Shown piece after piece: positions 8,748 through 17,144 of a DNA stretch of 64,000 nucleotides. The translations under genes were made by a program, and so were the position numbers. Source of the stretch: Aquabacter sp965279295 (GTDB lineage: Bacteria; Pseudomonadota; Alphaproteobacteria; Rhizobiales; Xanthobacteraceae); assembly GCA_965279295.1 (NCBI GenBank), contig CBDIHQ010000016.1; one strand, written 5' to 3'. Each line of letters opens with the position of its first letter. Positions within the stretch are counted from its first letter, which is position 1. The notes below the pieces were generated by a model. It searched no databases and had not been told where the DNA came from. It worked only from the letters and a program-made list of their open reading frames with translations.

Positions 8748-9967
8748 TGGAAGCGGTGGTTGCCCGCATGGGCGCGCAGGGCGACGGCATCATCGAGACC
8801 GAGGAGGGCCCGCTGTTCGCACCCTATACTCTGCCGGGCGAACGAGTGGCCGGTGCGCGCGACAAGGACAAGTTGAAGGTCGAGCGCATTCTTTCGGCAA
8901 GCACGGATCGGGTGACGCCGGAATGTCCCCATTTCGGCATCTGCGGTGGATGTCTGCTGCAACATTGGGAGCGGAGCGCCTACGCCAGTTGGAAGCGCGA
9001 TCTGGTGGTCTCGGCACTGAAATGGGAAGGGATTGAGACCGAGGTTGCACCGCTGGTGGATGCCCATGGCGCGGGGCGGCGCCGGGCGATCTTTCATGCT
9101 CGCCAGATTGGTGCGCGCACCATCGTCGGCTTCGCCGAGCGCAAATCGCACGCCATGGTGCCGATCTCGGTTTGTCCGGTTCTCGCGCCCGGTCTCGACC
9201 AATCGCTGCCGGCGGCGCGGGCGGTGGCGGAAGCGCTGGCGCCGCTGAAGAAGCCGCTTGACCTGCATGTGACCGCCACGGAGGCGGGGATGGACATGGA
9301 CGTGCGGGGCTCCGGGCCGTTGCCGCCCATGATCGCCATGGATATTGGCGCCCTCGCCGAGACCTTTCGGCTCGCGCGGCTGACCCGGCACGGCGAACTG
9401 GTGGTGCAGCGCGAGGCGCCGTTCGTCACCATGGGCCGCGCGCGGGTGCAGCTTCCGCCCGCCTCGTTCCTTCAGGCAACGCAATTGGGAGAGGAAACGC
9501 TGGCCGGGCTGGCTCTCTCGATGGTCGAGGGCGCGCGGCGGGTGGCGGACCTGTTTTGCGGGGTCGGCACGTTCGCGCTGCGCCTCGCGGCCTCAACGCG
9601 GGTCGCGGCTTATGAGAGCAATGCGCCAGCCATCGCCGCCCTGGCGCGTGCCGGGCAGGCCGCGCCGGGGCTGAAGGGCATCGATAGCGAAGTTCGCGAC
9701 CTGTTCCGTCGCCCGCTCACGGCGGACGAGCTTGGCGCTTTCGATGCTGTGGTCATCGACCCGCCCCGCCAAGGAGCCGAGGCGCAGGCGCGGGAACTGG
9801 CGCGGGCGAAGCTGTCCCGCATTGCTTACGTCTCGTGCAGTGTCACCACCTTTGCACGCGACGCGCGGATATTACGGGATGGCGGCTTCCGGCTCCGCGA
9901 CGTCACGCCGGTGGATCAGTTTCGATATTCTCCGCATGTGGAACTGGTTGGCCGTTTCGAGAGATGA
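8747..9967 (+). CDS. Class I SAM-dependent RNA uridine-5-methyltransferase (RlmC/RlmD/TrmA superfamily)
   Basis: 406 residues from the ATG at 8747, which overlaps the tlyA stop by one base; this start gives the N-terminus MEAVVARMGAQGDGII, a TRAM-like beta barrel. The Fe-S cysteines CPHFGICGGCLLQHW (about residues 62-76) are typical of RlmD. The methyltransferase core shows VADLFCGVGTFALRLA, then VVIDPPRQGAEAQA, and the catalytic Cys in YVSCSVTTFARD. The family makes 5-methyluridine in 23S rRNA or tRNA; which site cannot be told from sequence. It forms an operon with tlyA, so both modify rRNA. Confidence 0.93.
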   Translation: MEAVVARMGAQGDGIIETEEGPLFAPYTLPGERVAGARDKDKLKVERILSASTDRVTPECPHFGICGGCLLQHWERSAYASWKRDLVVSALKWEGIETEVAPLVDAHGAGRRRAIFHARQIGARTIVGFAERKSHAMVPISVCPVLAPGLDQSLPAARAVAEALAPLKKPLDLHVTATEAGMDMDVRGSGPLPPMIAMDIGALAETFRLARLTRHGELVVQREAPFVTMGRARVQLPPASFLQATQLGEETLAGLALSMVEGARRVADLFCGVGTFALRLAASTRVAAYESNAPAIAALARAGQAAPGLKGIDSEVRDLFRRPLTADELGAFDAVVIDPPRQGAEAQARELARAKLSRIAYVSCSVTTFARDARILRDGGFRLRDVTPVDQFRYSPHVELVGRFER

Positions 9968-10066
9968 ACCTGCGGTCTAGTATCTTTATCGCGCATAACG
10001 CGCAGGGTTGGTTCGGTGCGCGCACCCCATGAGCCGGGGCAAGCGGCATCTTTTCGGGAGAAGACG

Positions 10067-10633
10067 ATGAGGGCTGTGATTCTTGCCTCGGCCGTGGCCT
10101 TGGCTTTCAGCGCGACGCTTGCGTCCGCGCAGACCATGAACATGCCGGCCGCCTCCACAGCGGGCCCCGCGCCGAGCGCGCTGGCCGCTGCCGCCACCGT
10201 GCCCAGCACAAAGGCGTTCGTCGAAACCGCTGCCGCCGCGAACCAGTTCGAAATCGTGTCGAGCCAACTCGCTCTGACCAAGACCAAGGACAAGAAGATC
10301 GTCGCTTTTGCCAAGATGATGATCAAGGACCACACCAAGATCGGGAAGAACTTCGTGGCCGCGCTCGGCAAGGCCAACACCGGCGTCACCCCGCCTCCTG
10401 GCCTTGGCGATGAACTCGACAAGATCATGGCGCGGCTGAAGTCCGAAGAAGGCGCGACCTTCGAGGCGGACTACATCGCCGCCCAGACCAAGGGCCACCA
10501 GGACGCCGTGGGCCTGTTCGCCGGCTATGCCAAGGGCGGCGAGAACAAGGTGATGCAGGCCTTCGCCAAGAAGACCTTGCCGATCATCGAGATGCATCTG
10601 AAGATGTGTTACGAGCTGGCGGCTAAGAAATAG
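10067..10633 (+). CDS. DUF4142-family periplasmic protein (ferritin-like helical bundle)
   Basis: 188 residues from the ATG at 10067 after a CGGGAGAAG ribosome binding site. It has a signal peptide (MRAVILASAVALAFSATLASAQ), a short Ala/Pro linker, then a helical domain: FVETAAAANQFEIVSSQLAL, KIVAFAKMMIKDHTKIG, and ending in LPIIEMHLKMCYELAAKK. This FxxxAAxxNxxEIxxSxLAL...AxxMIxDHTK pattern is that of DUF4142, whose biochemical role is unknown although members are often stress-induced. It converges on the following VWA gene with a 16-bp gap. Confidence 0.88.
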   Translation: MRAVILASAVALAFSATLASAQTMNMPAASTAGPAPSALAAAATVPSTKAFVETAAAANQFEIVSSQLALTKTKDKKIVAFAKMMIKDHTKIGKNFVAALGKANTGVTPPPGLGDELDKIMARLKSEEGATFEADYIAAQTKGHQDAVGLFAGYAKGGENKVMQAFAKKTLPIIEMHLKMCYELAAKK

Positions 10634-10649
10634 CCTTCGGCTTTCACCC

Positions 10650-11483
10650 CTAGTTGTTCCAGTGCTCCTGCCACATGCGCTCGCCGATCAGGCAGGACAC
10701 GCGGGCAGGCTCCACGACAGGGATGACACGCAAGGTCGTCGGCGCGGGTTTCACGCCGGCGACTTCTAACACTAGCTTGGTCTTGATGGCGCGTGCGAAC
10801 TCCGCAGTTGAGCGCACCGGGATGACGAATGCCCCGGCGCCGCCGATCACGCAATCCTCATAATAGAGATCGAGTTCCGGCACATCCATGGCGGCGTTGT
10901 TGCTCTGCTTGAGCAGCAAGGGCAACCCATTGATCGTTACGCCACGGCTGACGACATCGTCTCTCACCCGTGTCACCGGCGGGCCCTGGTTGTTCACGCC
11001 GTCGCCGGAGACGTCGATGACGTTTCGCAGCCCGCGATAGCCGCTGGTCTGGAATAGCTTGGCCGAGAATTGCAGCGCGCCTGAAATGGATGTGCGATAG
11101 GCGCGCCGCATCGGGGTTGAACGGATCGCGTCCGAAAACGCCCGCGCGCTTGCTGGCCCATCGATGATTTTCCAGTCGAGCACGAGGCGCTGCTCGTTTT
11201 CACCCGCCCATTCCACATAAGCCAGCGCGATGCGCCCGCGGGGGCCGAGTTTCAGGGCATTGAGGAATTCATCCGAGACCAGTGCGGACGCGTAGCCGTC
11301 CCGCTGAAGCGCCTGTTCATCGGGGTCCATGGAATAGGAAATGTCCACGGCGAGGACGAGTTGCACGTCAACGATGTTGTCGGCTTTTTGAGCCTGGCCC
11401 CTCTGGGCGGAAGCCGGGGCGGACAGCCAAAGTCCCGCCAGGGCCGCCAGAAGGAAAGTAACGCCGAACTTCCGCTGAGCCAT
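10650..11483 (-). CDS. DUF1194 von Willebrand factor A-like secreted protein
   Basis: 277 residues. A signal peptide (MAQRKFGVTFLLAALAGLWLSAPASAQ) is followed by a VWA-like fold with the MIDAS motif DxSxS in VLAVDISYSMDPDEQ (about residue 47), then FQTSGYRGLRNVIDVSGDGVNNQG (about 155-180) and DLYYEDCVIGGAGAFV. These mark the DUF1194 family found in Rhizobiales. Function is unknown; VWA folds usually bind partner proteins through a divalent metal. The stand-alone context gives no further clue. Confidence 0.88.
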   Translation of the reverse strand: MAQRKFGVTFLLAALAGLWLSAPASAQRGQAQKADNIVDVQLVLAVDISYSMDPDEQALQRDGYASALVSDEFLNALKLGPRGRIALAYVEWAGENEQRLVLDWKIIDGPASARAFSDAIRSTPMRRAYRTSISGALQFSAKLFQTSGYRGLRNVIDVSGDGVNNQGPPVTRVRDDVVSRGVTINGLPLLLKQSNNAAMDVPELDLYYEDCVIGGAGAFVIPVRSTAEFARAIKTKLVLEVAGVKPAPTTLRVIPVVEPARVSCLIGERMWQEHWNN

Positions 11484-11664
11484 GGCGTCCTCCTAGGGAA
11501 CGGCAGCAGGAATGATGCGTCGCATCATGCTGCCACCAAGCCGGCATCAGCGGAAGGGGCTGGCGCATTTTCATGCCAACGGGACGCGGCCCCGCGTGAA
11601 GAAAATGAGACAGCCCCGTTCAAACCTCCGTCTTTCACAGGAAAGGCGGAGGCTCTTGGAAAAA

Positions 11665-12975
11665 TCAGGGCTCCACTGCCTCGGTATCGATGATCTCGAT
11701 GCCGAAACCGTTGAGGCCCACATAGGTGCGCGTCTTGGACGCGAGCAGGCGGATGGAGACAACGCCGAGATCCCGCAGAATCTGCGCGCCAAGGCCGACT
11801 TCGCGCCAGTGGCGATCCCGCTCCTCCTCGCTCGCGCTTTTTTCCGACTGGCCCATGGCGGTGGCGGGCACGCCCGAGGTGCCATCGCGCAGGTAAACCA
11901 GGACGCCGCGCCCTTCCGCCTTGATGCGCTCCAGCGATTTCTGCACCGTCTTTGCGCCGCCGAAAGCGTCCGCGATCGGGTCGGCGCGCTGGAGGCGCAC
12001 CATGACATTCTCGCCGTCGCCGATGCGGCCAAGCACGACCGCCAAATGGTTGACGCTCTCGAACGGCGTCATGAAGGAATAGCCCTTCATCTCGCCGATG
12101 GAGGTGGGCACGGGAAATTCCGCCGAACGGGACACCAGCTTCTCGCGGGCCTGCCGATAGGCGATGAGGTCCGCAACCGAGATGCGCTGAAGACCATGCT
12201 TCTCCGCGAACGCCGTCACCTGGGGGCCACGCTGCACGGTACCGTCATCGTTCACCAGTTCGGCGATCACGCCGATGGGGGGAAGCCCCGCCAACCGGCA
12301 CAAATCCACTGCCGCTTCGGTGTGGCCGGAGCGCATGAGCACGCCGCCTTCCTTGGCGATCAGCGGGAAAACGTGACCGGGACGAACAAAATCGGCGGCA
12401 CCCATGTTCGGATTGGCGAGCGCGCGCACCGTGTTGGTGCGCTCCTCGGCCGAGATGCCGGTGGTGGTGCCGTGCCGCACGTCCACGGAAACGGTGAAGG
12501 CGGTGCCCATGGGGGCGTCGTTGTTGGCAACCATGGGCTCAAGCCGCAGGCGGCGCGCCTCGGAGGGCGGAACCGGCGTGCAGACGATGCCGGAGGTGTT
12601 GCGGATCACGAACGCCATTTTTTCCGGCGTGGTGAGGGAGGCGGCGAGGATGAGATCCCCTTCATTCTCCCGGTCGTCATCGTCGGTGACGACGACGATG
12701 TCGCCCCGCGCGATGGCCTCGATGGCGGATTGAACGCGGGATTGGGCGGTGTCTGTCACGGGAATACCTCGAATACGCGGCGGACAAAGGCCGAGAAGGT
12801 CGTTCGGCGTGACGGCATGCCCGGTGGCCTGAGCAATCCGTTCCGCCGTCTCACGGGAGACCCAGGCGCGGGCGTCGTTGCACAGTGCGGTCACGCTAGC
12901 CGGGGACAAGCCCACCTGCCGCGCGAAGGCGCTTCGCCTGGTACCCGTGCTTGCCAGCCACTCCGTCAGTTTCAT
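11665..12975 (-). CDS. ribB: 3,4-dihydroxy-2-butanone-4-phosphate synthase with N-terminal HTH and degenerate GTP-cyclohydrolase-II-like domain (RibBX-type)
   Basis: 436 residues in three parts. Residues 1-65 form a Cro/YdaS-like helix-turn-helix (SAFARQVGLSPASVTALCNDARAWVS...AERIAQATG). Residues 75-280 are the synthase that converts ribulose 5-phosphate to DHBP for riboflavin (DDDDRENEGDLILAA, VRPGHVFPL, HTEAAVDLCRLAGL). Residues 290-436 resemble GTP cyclohydrolase II but contain no cysteine at all, so the zinc site and catalysis are lost (RibX-type). A GTG at 12759 with a GAGGT site would give a conventional 364-residue RibBX without the HTH, so the fusion depends on the start choice; the HTH frame is uninterrupted and joined without a stop. 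Confidence 0.9.
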   Translation of the reverse strand: MKLTEWLASTGTRRSAFARQVGLSPASVTALCNDARAWVSRETAERIAQATGHAVTPNDLLGLCPPRIRGIPVTDTAQSRVQSAIEAIARGDIVVVTDDDDRENEGDLILAASLTTPEKMAFVIRNTSGIVCTPVPPSEARRLRLEPMVANNDAPMGTAFTVSVDVRHGTTTGISAEERTNTVRALANPNMGAADFVRPGHVFPLIAKEGGVLMRSGHTEAAVDLCRLAGLPPIGVIAELVNDDGTVQRGPQVTAFAEKHGLQRISVADLIAYRQAREKLVSRSAEFPVPTSIGEMKGYSFMTPFESVNHLAVVLGRIGDGENVMVRLQRADPIADAFGGAKTVQKSLERIKAEGRGVLVYLRDGTSGVPATAMGQSEKSASEEERDRHWREVGLGAQILRDLGVVSIRLLASKTRTYVGLNGFGIEIIDTEAVEP

Positions 12976-13024
12976 ACGTAAGGCTTAGCAGACGGATTTT
13001 TCAGTCACAATGAAATTTTGAAAA

Positions 13025-13041
13025 ATTCAGTTATGCTGAAT
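13025..13041 (-). promoter_or_regulatory. AT-rich inverted repeat between aroC and ribB
   Basis: ATTCAG-TTATG-CTGAAT (13025-13041) overlaps the aroC stop codon and lies about 50 bp upstream of the ribB ATG. On the minus strand it is followed by TTTTTC, so it may be a weak aroC terminator. As a dyad in front of a gene whose product carries an HTH, it is also a candidate operator. Both readings are inference. Confidence 0.4.
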
Positions 13042-14155
13042 ATGGGCGCTCAAAGGGCCAATTTCCGGTCTCGCCCACCTGTCCGCGATGACGTAGGGCA
13101 TGGTCCGCCAGCACGCACCACAGCATGCCCTCGCCCACCGGCACCGCACGGATGCCGACGCAGGGATCGTGCCGTCCCTTGGTCATGAGGTCGGTTTCCT
13201 CGCCGAATTTGTCCACCGTCATTCGCGGCGTAAGGATCGAGGAGGTGGGCTTCACCGCAAACCGGGCGATGATCGGCGCCCCGGTGGAGATCCCGCCCAG
13301 TATGCCGCCGGCATGATTTGCCAGGAACACCGGGCGCCCCTCATTGCCGCGCCGCATCTCGTCGGCATTCTCCTCGCCGGTGAGGCGCGCGGCATTGAAG
13401 CCTTCGCCGATCTCGACGCCCTTCACCGCATTGATGCTCATGAGGGCCGCGGCGATGTCGGAATCGAGCTTGCCGTAAATCGGCGCGCCGAGGCCGGGCG
13501 GAACACCTTCCGCCACCAATTCCACCACAGCGCCCACCGAGGAGCCGCGCTTGCGGACCGCATCGAGATATTCGGTCCAGAGCGGCACGGTGCCCGGGTC
13601 CGGGCAGAAGAAAGGGTTTTGGGACACCTCGTTCCAATCCCAGCGGCTGCGGTCGATCTCGATGTCGCCGATCTGCACAAGAGCGCCGCGCACGGTGGCA
13701 CCGGGCAAGACCTTGGCCGCCAGGGCGCCGGCCGCAACCCGCATGGCGGTCTCGCGCGCCGAGGAGCGACCGCCGCCGCGATGATCGCGGATGCCGTATT
13801 TCACGTCATAGGTGAAATCGGCGTGTCCCGGTCGGTAGCTGCCGGCGATGTCGTTATAATCCTTGGACCTTTGGTCCACGTTCTCGATCAGCATGGCAAC
13901 CGGGGTGCCAGTCGTCACCAATCCGCCTTCGGGATGATCGAGGGTGCCGGAGATGAGTCGCACCGTGTCGGGCTCACGCCGCTGCGTGGTGAAGCGCGAC
14001 TGTCCCGGCCGGCGCCGGTCGAGCGCCGCCTGGATATCCTCAAGCGAAAACCGCAGGCCGGGCGGGCACCCGTCCACGACGCAGCCGATCGCCGGCCCAT
14101 GGCTCTCACCAAAGGTCGTGACCCGAAACAGATGTCCGAACGTGTTGAACGACAT
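13031..14155 (-). CDS. aroC: Chorismate synthase
   Basis: 374 residues from the ATG at 14155 (MSFNTFGHLFRVTTFGESHG); the open frame extends upstream but this is the conserved N-terminus. It makes chorismate from EPSP using reduced FMN, the last common step of aromatic biosynthesis. Signatures: FGESHG, RPGQSRFTTQRREPDTV (about 45-62), RPGHADFTYDVKYGIRDHRGGGRSSARET (about 105-135) and GKSSxG-equivalent segments further on. It lies 55 bp upstream of ribB on the same strand. The FMN requirement of AroC fits co-location with a riboflavin gene, although this pairing is also simply common in Rhizobiales. Confidence 0.97.
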   Translation of the reverse strand: MSFNTFGHLFRVTTFGESHGPAIGCVVDGCPPGLRFSLEDIQAALDRRRPGQSRFTTQRREPDTVRLISGTLDHPEGGLVTTGTPVAMLIENVDQRSKDYNDIAGSYRPGHADFTYDVKYGIRDHRGGGRSSARETAMRVAAGALAAKVLPGATVRGALVQIGDIEIDRSRWDWNEVSQNPFFCPDPGTVPLWTEYLDAVRKRGSSVGAVVELVAEGVPPGLGAPIYGKLDSDIAAALMSINAVKGVEIGEGFNAARLTGEENADEMRRGNEGRPVFLANHAGGILGGISTGAPIIARFAVKPTSSILTPRMTVDKFGEETDLMTKGRHDPCVGIRAVPVGEGMLWCVLADHALRHRGQVGETGNWPFERPYSA

Positions 14156-14298
14156 GCGCCTGCTTTCCACTCTGCCAGCGCTGTCTAGATGAATTTCCGC
14201 CGAAATTGAAGGCTGTGGCGTGTCGCCGCCGCTTCCCTTCGCGCATCCGCCCGGCACTGTGCTATGAAGCACCGACGAAAGGCTCTCTTCTCTTCGCC

Positions 14299-15618
14299 AT
14301 GCCTATTATCGAAATCCTGATTGTACTTTTTCTCGTCGGGCTCAACGCCGTACTTGCCGCCGCGGAGCTGTCCATCGTTTCCTCCCGCCCCGCGCGGCTG
14401 CGTCCCATGGTGGATCGCGGCCACAAGGGCGCGAAGGCCGCGTTCGCGCTGGGCGCGGAACCGGGGCGATTTCTATCCACGGTTCAGGCCGGCATCACCC
14501 TCATCGGCATCCTCGCCGGCGCCTTTTCCGGCGCCAGTCTCGGGGAGTGGCTGGGTGGCGTGCTGGTCAACTGGGGGATGCCGCACAATTTCGCCGACCC
14601 CGTCGGTTATACCCTCGCGGTTGCCGGCATCACCTACATCTCGCTGGTCATCGGTGAACTGATCCCCAAGCGCCTTGCGCTGCGAAATCCTGAAAAGCTC
14701 GCCTGCATCCTCGCGCCTCCCATGCTGGCGCTGTCCAAGATCGCGGCGCCCGCCGTCTGGCTTCTGGACAGGTCCACGCAGTCGGCCCTGCGCCTGCTCG
14801 GCAGCAATGGTCGGGAAGGCAGCGGCGTCACCGATGAAGAGATTCGCGCCATCATCGCCGAGGCGGAAGGGGCCGGCGTCATCGAGCCCGCCGAGCGGCG
14901 GATGATTTCGGGCGTGATGCGCCTCGCCGACCGTCCGGTGACGGCGATCATGACGCCACGCCCGGATGTCGAGTGGGTCGACATATCAGGCAGCGCGGAT
15001 GAGATTCGCCAGGCTCTGCTGGATGCGCCCCACAGCCGCATGCCGGCCTGTGACGGATCCCCCGAGGAAACGCTGGGCGTGATCCAGGCCAAGCGGCTGC
15101 TGAACGCCTACTTGAAGGGGGAGACACCAGATCCGCGCGCCTATGTGGATGAAGTGCCGTTCCTGGTCGAGGCGGTCGGCGCGCTGGAGGCGATGCGTGT
15201 GCTTCGCGGCGCCAATGTGCCCATGGGCATCGTGGTGGACGAATATGGAGACATGGTCGGCGTCGTTACCGGCTACGACCTTCTGGTGGCGATCACCGGC
15301 TCGATCCCCGAGACTGATGTGCTGCATGAGCGCCATGTGGTGGTGCGGGAGGACGGGTCGCTGCTGATCTCCGGCGAAACCCCGGTGGATGAATTGCGCG
15401 AAGTGCTGGACGTGGAACTTCCGGTGGATCGCGGTTTTCACACGGTGGCGGGATTCGCTTTGGCGCAGATCAAGGAATTGCCGCAGGTGGGCGCTCTCTT
15501 CGACGCCTATGGCTGGCGCTTCGAGATCGTGGACATGGACGGCCGGCGCATCGACAAGCTGCTGGCGTTCCGCCCTCCGGTGCTGCACCGGCAGAAGGCG
15601 GATGGCGCGGGCGTTTGA
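14299..15618 (+). CDS. CorC/HlyC-type transmembrane CBS-domain protein (CNNM family)
   Basis: 439 residues from the ATG at 14299 (MPIIEILIVLFLVGLNAVLAAAELSIVSSRPARL). Residues 1-190 form a DUF21/CNNM membrane domain with about four helices. Residues 205-330 are a CBS pair (PVTAIMTPRPDVEWVD ... NVPMGIVVDEYGDMVGVVTGYDLL). Residues 350-435 are the CorC/HlyC C-terminal domain (DGSLLISGETPVDELREVLDVELP...FDAYGWRFEIVDMDGRRIDKL). Members affect Mg/Co or Na export; the older haemolysin label is not supported. It is divergent from aroC. Confidence 0.93.
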   Translation: MPIIEILIVLFLVGLNAVLAAAELSIVSSRPARLRPMVDRGHKGAKAAFALGAEPGRFLSTVQAGITLIGILAGAFSGASLGEWLGGVLVNWGMPHNFADPVGYTLAVAGITYISLVIGELIPKRLALRNPEKLACILAPPMLALSKIAAPAVWLLDRSTQSALRLLGSNGREGSGVTDEEIRAIIAEAEGAGVIEPAERRMISGVMRLADRPVTAIMTPRPDVEWVDISGSADEIRQALLDAPHSRMPACDGSPEETLGVIQAKRLLNAYLKGETPDPRAYVDEVPFLVEAVGALEAMRVLRGANVPMGIVVDEYGDMVGVVTGYDLLVAITGSIPETDVLHERHVVVREDGSLLISGETPVDELREVLDVELPVDRGFHTVAGFALAQIKELPQVGALFDAYGWRFEIVDMDGRRIDKLLAFRPPVLHRQKADGAGV

Positions 15619-15651
15619 CCCGTACCAGCACCTAACTCATTGTGTGTGAAG

Positions 15652-16233
15652 CTATTCCGCGACCTGAAACTTGCCGCCTGCCAGCAGATAGACCGCGCCC
15701 TGGCGCACCGGCACCAGCGCAGCCTCGCTTTGGGGCATGCCGGCCTTGGCGTGGAGCAGGGCGCGGATGACCCCGCCGTGCGTCACGACGACGGTGTCCT
15801 CTTCGATACGGTCGATGGCCGCCACCACTCGCAGGCAGAGTTCCACATAGCTCTCGCCCGCCGGTGGCGCGAAATTCCAGGGATCGAGATCACGCGCGCG
15901 CACCTCAGACGCATAGCGCCGGCGCAACTGCGGCCACGTCTGGCCCTCCCATCGTCCGAAGGAAAGTTCCGCAAGATCAGGGTCTTGCGTGAAGTCTCCT
16001 GCAGGCAGATCCAAAGCCGTGCGCAAAATCTGCATGGTTTCCAGCGCGCGTTTCTGCGGGCTTGAGACGTAGCCCACGGCGCGCACGTCGCCGGTCAGTT
16101 GCATCAGCACGCGAGCGACTTGCGCCGCCTGAAGTCGGCCCAATTCGTTCAGGGTGATGTCGTGGCGGCCCTGGAGCCTGCCAGCGATGTTCCAGTCGGT
16201 TTCGCCGTGGCGAACCAGGAAGATGCGGCTCAT
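15652..16233 (-). CDS. Histidine phosphatase superfamily protein (phosphoglycerate-mutase-like)
   Basis: 193 residues from the ATG at 16233 (MSRIFLVRHGETDWNIAGRLQGRHDITLNELG). The RHG catalytic motif is at residues 8-10 and the second histidine lies in VVTHGGVIRALL (about 150). These enzymes form a phosphohistidine and dephosphorylate sugars or small metabolites; the substrate cannot be told. It sits downstream of two secreted-protein genes and overlaps the first by 4 bp (ATGA), and fabI precedes those, so the four minus-strand genes may form one transcript. Confidence 0.92.
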   Translation of the reverse strand: MSRIFLVRHGETDWNIAGRLQGRHDITLNELGRLQAAQVARVLMQLTGDVRAVGYVSSPQKRALETMQILRTALDLPAGDFTQDPDLAELSFGRWEGQTWPQLRRRYASEVRARDLDPWNFAPPAGESYVELCLRVVAAIDRIEEDTVVVTHGGVIRALLHAKAGMPQSEAALVPVRQGAVYLLAGGKFQVAE

Positions 16234-16637
16234 CGGCCTGTCAGGGTGATTGTGTGGTCGTACCACTGGCCCATCGGCGGGTAGGTGACGCGGAGTGTGA
16301 CCTGGCCGGTTCCGGTGCCGGTGACGATGGTTCCGGGGATGCGTTGGCCCTTGCAGACCAGATAACCATAGTCGGTTCCGGTCACGACAAAGCTACCCGG
16401 ACGTATGTTGATCTGGACGCTCGGCGATGCCGACAACACGTTGATCTGCGCGGCACCGAGATTCATGCATTGCTGGTTGGCGGTCCCGGCCGCGAACAGC
16501 ACGCCATCGCTTCCCCCGCCGGTGTAGAAATTCACCACATAGGCGTCGGGGTCATTGTCCATCCACGCAGACGCGCTGCCGGCACCCAGCAGGGTGGCAC
16601 CGGCGACGAGACATTGGAGGATACGGAGGGCTCTCAC
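16230..16637 (-). CDS. Small secreted protein, paralogue of the adjacent gene
   Basis: 135 residues with a signal peptide (MRALRILQCLVAGATLLGAGSASA). The C-terminal two thirds align by eye with the neighbour at 16634-17131: both have an AxINVLSA/ITVLSAPAQGK-like strand, SFVVTGTDYGYLVCKG versus TFTASRTDAGSTFCLG, and end in LRVTYPxxGxWYDHxxxxxxR. Two cysteines at matching places suggest a conserved disulfide. It overlaps both neighbours by 4 bp. Function unknown. Confidence 0.75.
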   Translation of the reverse strand: MRALRILQCLVAGATLLGAGSASAWMDNDPDAYVVNFYTGGGSDGVLFAAGTANQQCMNLGAAQINVLSASPSVQINIRPGSFVVTGTDYGYLVCKGQRIPGTIVTGTGTGQVTLRVTYPPMGQWYDHTITLTGR

Positions 16638-17131
16638 CGGGCTGGGACCTCTACGACGTGGTCATACCATGCGCCGAGGCTGGGGTAGGTGACGCGCAGC
16701 GCGATCTTGGCGCCCCCCTTGGGAGGACGGCCGACATAGCGCACCACCGCACCGCTCACCTCACGCCCGAGGCAGAAGGTCGAGCCGGCGTCGGTGCGGC
16801 TGGCGGTGAAGGTTCCCGGCGAGACCACCACCTTGCCCTGCGCCGGGGCGCTGAGCACGGTGATCTGCGGGCGCTGGCTGGTCTGGCAGAGGAAGTCCAC
16901 CGTCGCCGCCCCGAACGCCGCACCCTTCGGCCCACCGGCGCCGCCAGTGAGAAAGGCGATGCTCGATTCGGAGGGCGTGACGTAATTCGGGAACACCGCG
17001 CCGCCCGATCCGAACACCCGCTCGCGCAGCGGATATTCCTGCAAGCTCGGCGGGCTCTGGGCCAGCGCGGACGAGGCCGCGCCGACAGAAAGGATGAATG
17101 CCGCGAAAAGGGTCTTCTTCAGCCGGTCCAT
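16634..17131 (-). CDS. Secreted protein, paralogue of the adjacent gene
   Basis: 165 residues from the ATG at 17131 (MDRLKKTLFAAFILSVGAASSALAQ signal peptide); the nine extra upstream codons run into fabI and were not used. The C-terminal domain is a paralogue of 16230-16637, sharing the LRVTYPSLGAWYDH ending and a paired Cys layout (DFLCQT, TFCLGREV). It overlaps the next gene by 4 bp and starts 14 bp after the fabI stop, so it is probably co-transcribed with fabI. No known family recognised. Confidence 0.75.
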   Translation of the reverse strand: MDRLKKTLFAAFILSVGAASSALAQSPPSLQEYPLRERVFGSGGAVFPNYVTPSESSIAFLTGGAGGPKGAAFGAATVDFLCQTSQRPQITVLSAPAQGKVVVSPGTFTASRTDAGSTFCLGREVSGAVVRYVGRPPKGGAKIALRVTYPSLGAWYDHVVEVPAR

Positions 17132-17144
17132 CCCGAACCTCTCC

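Noticed and set aside
12976..13030. FMN riboswitch in front of ribB
   Set aside because: Only 55 bp separate aroC and ribB, far too short for the conserved six-stem RFN element.
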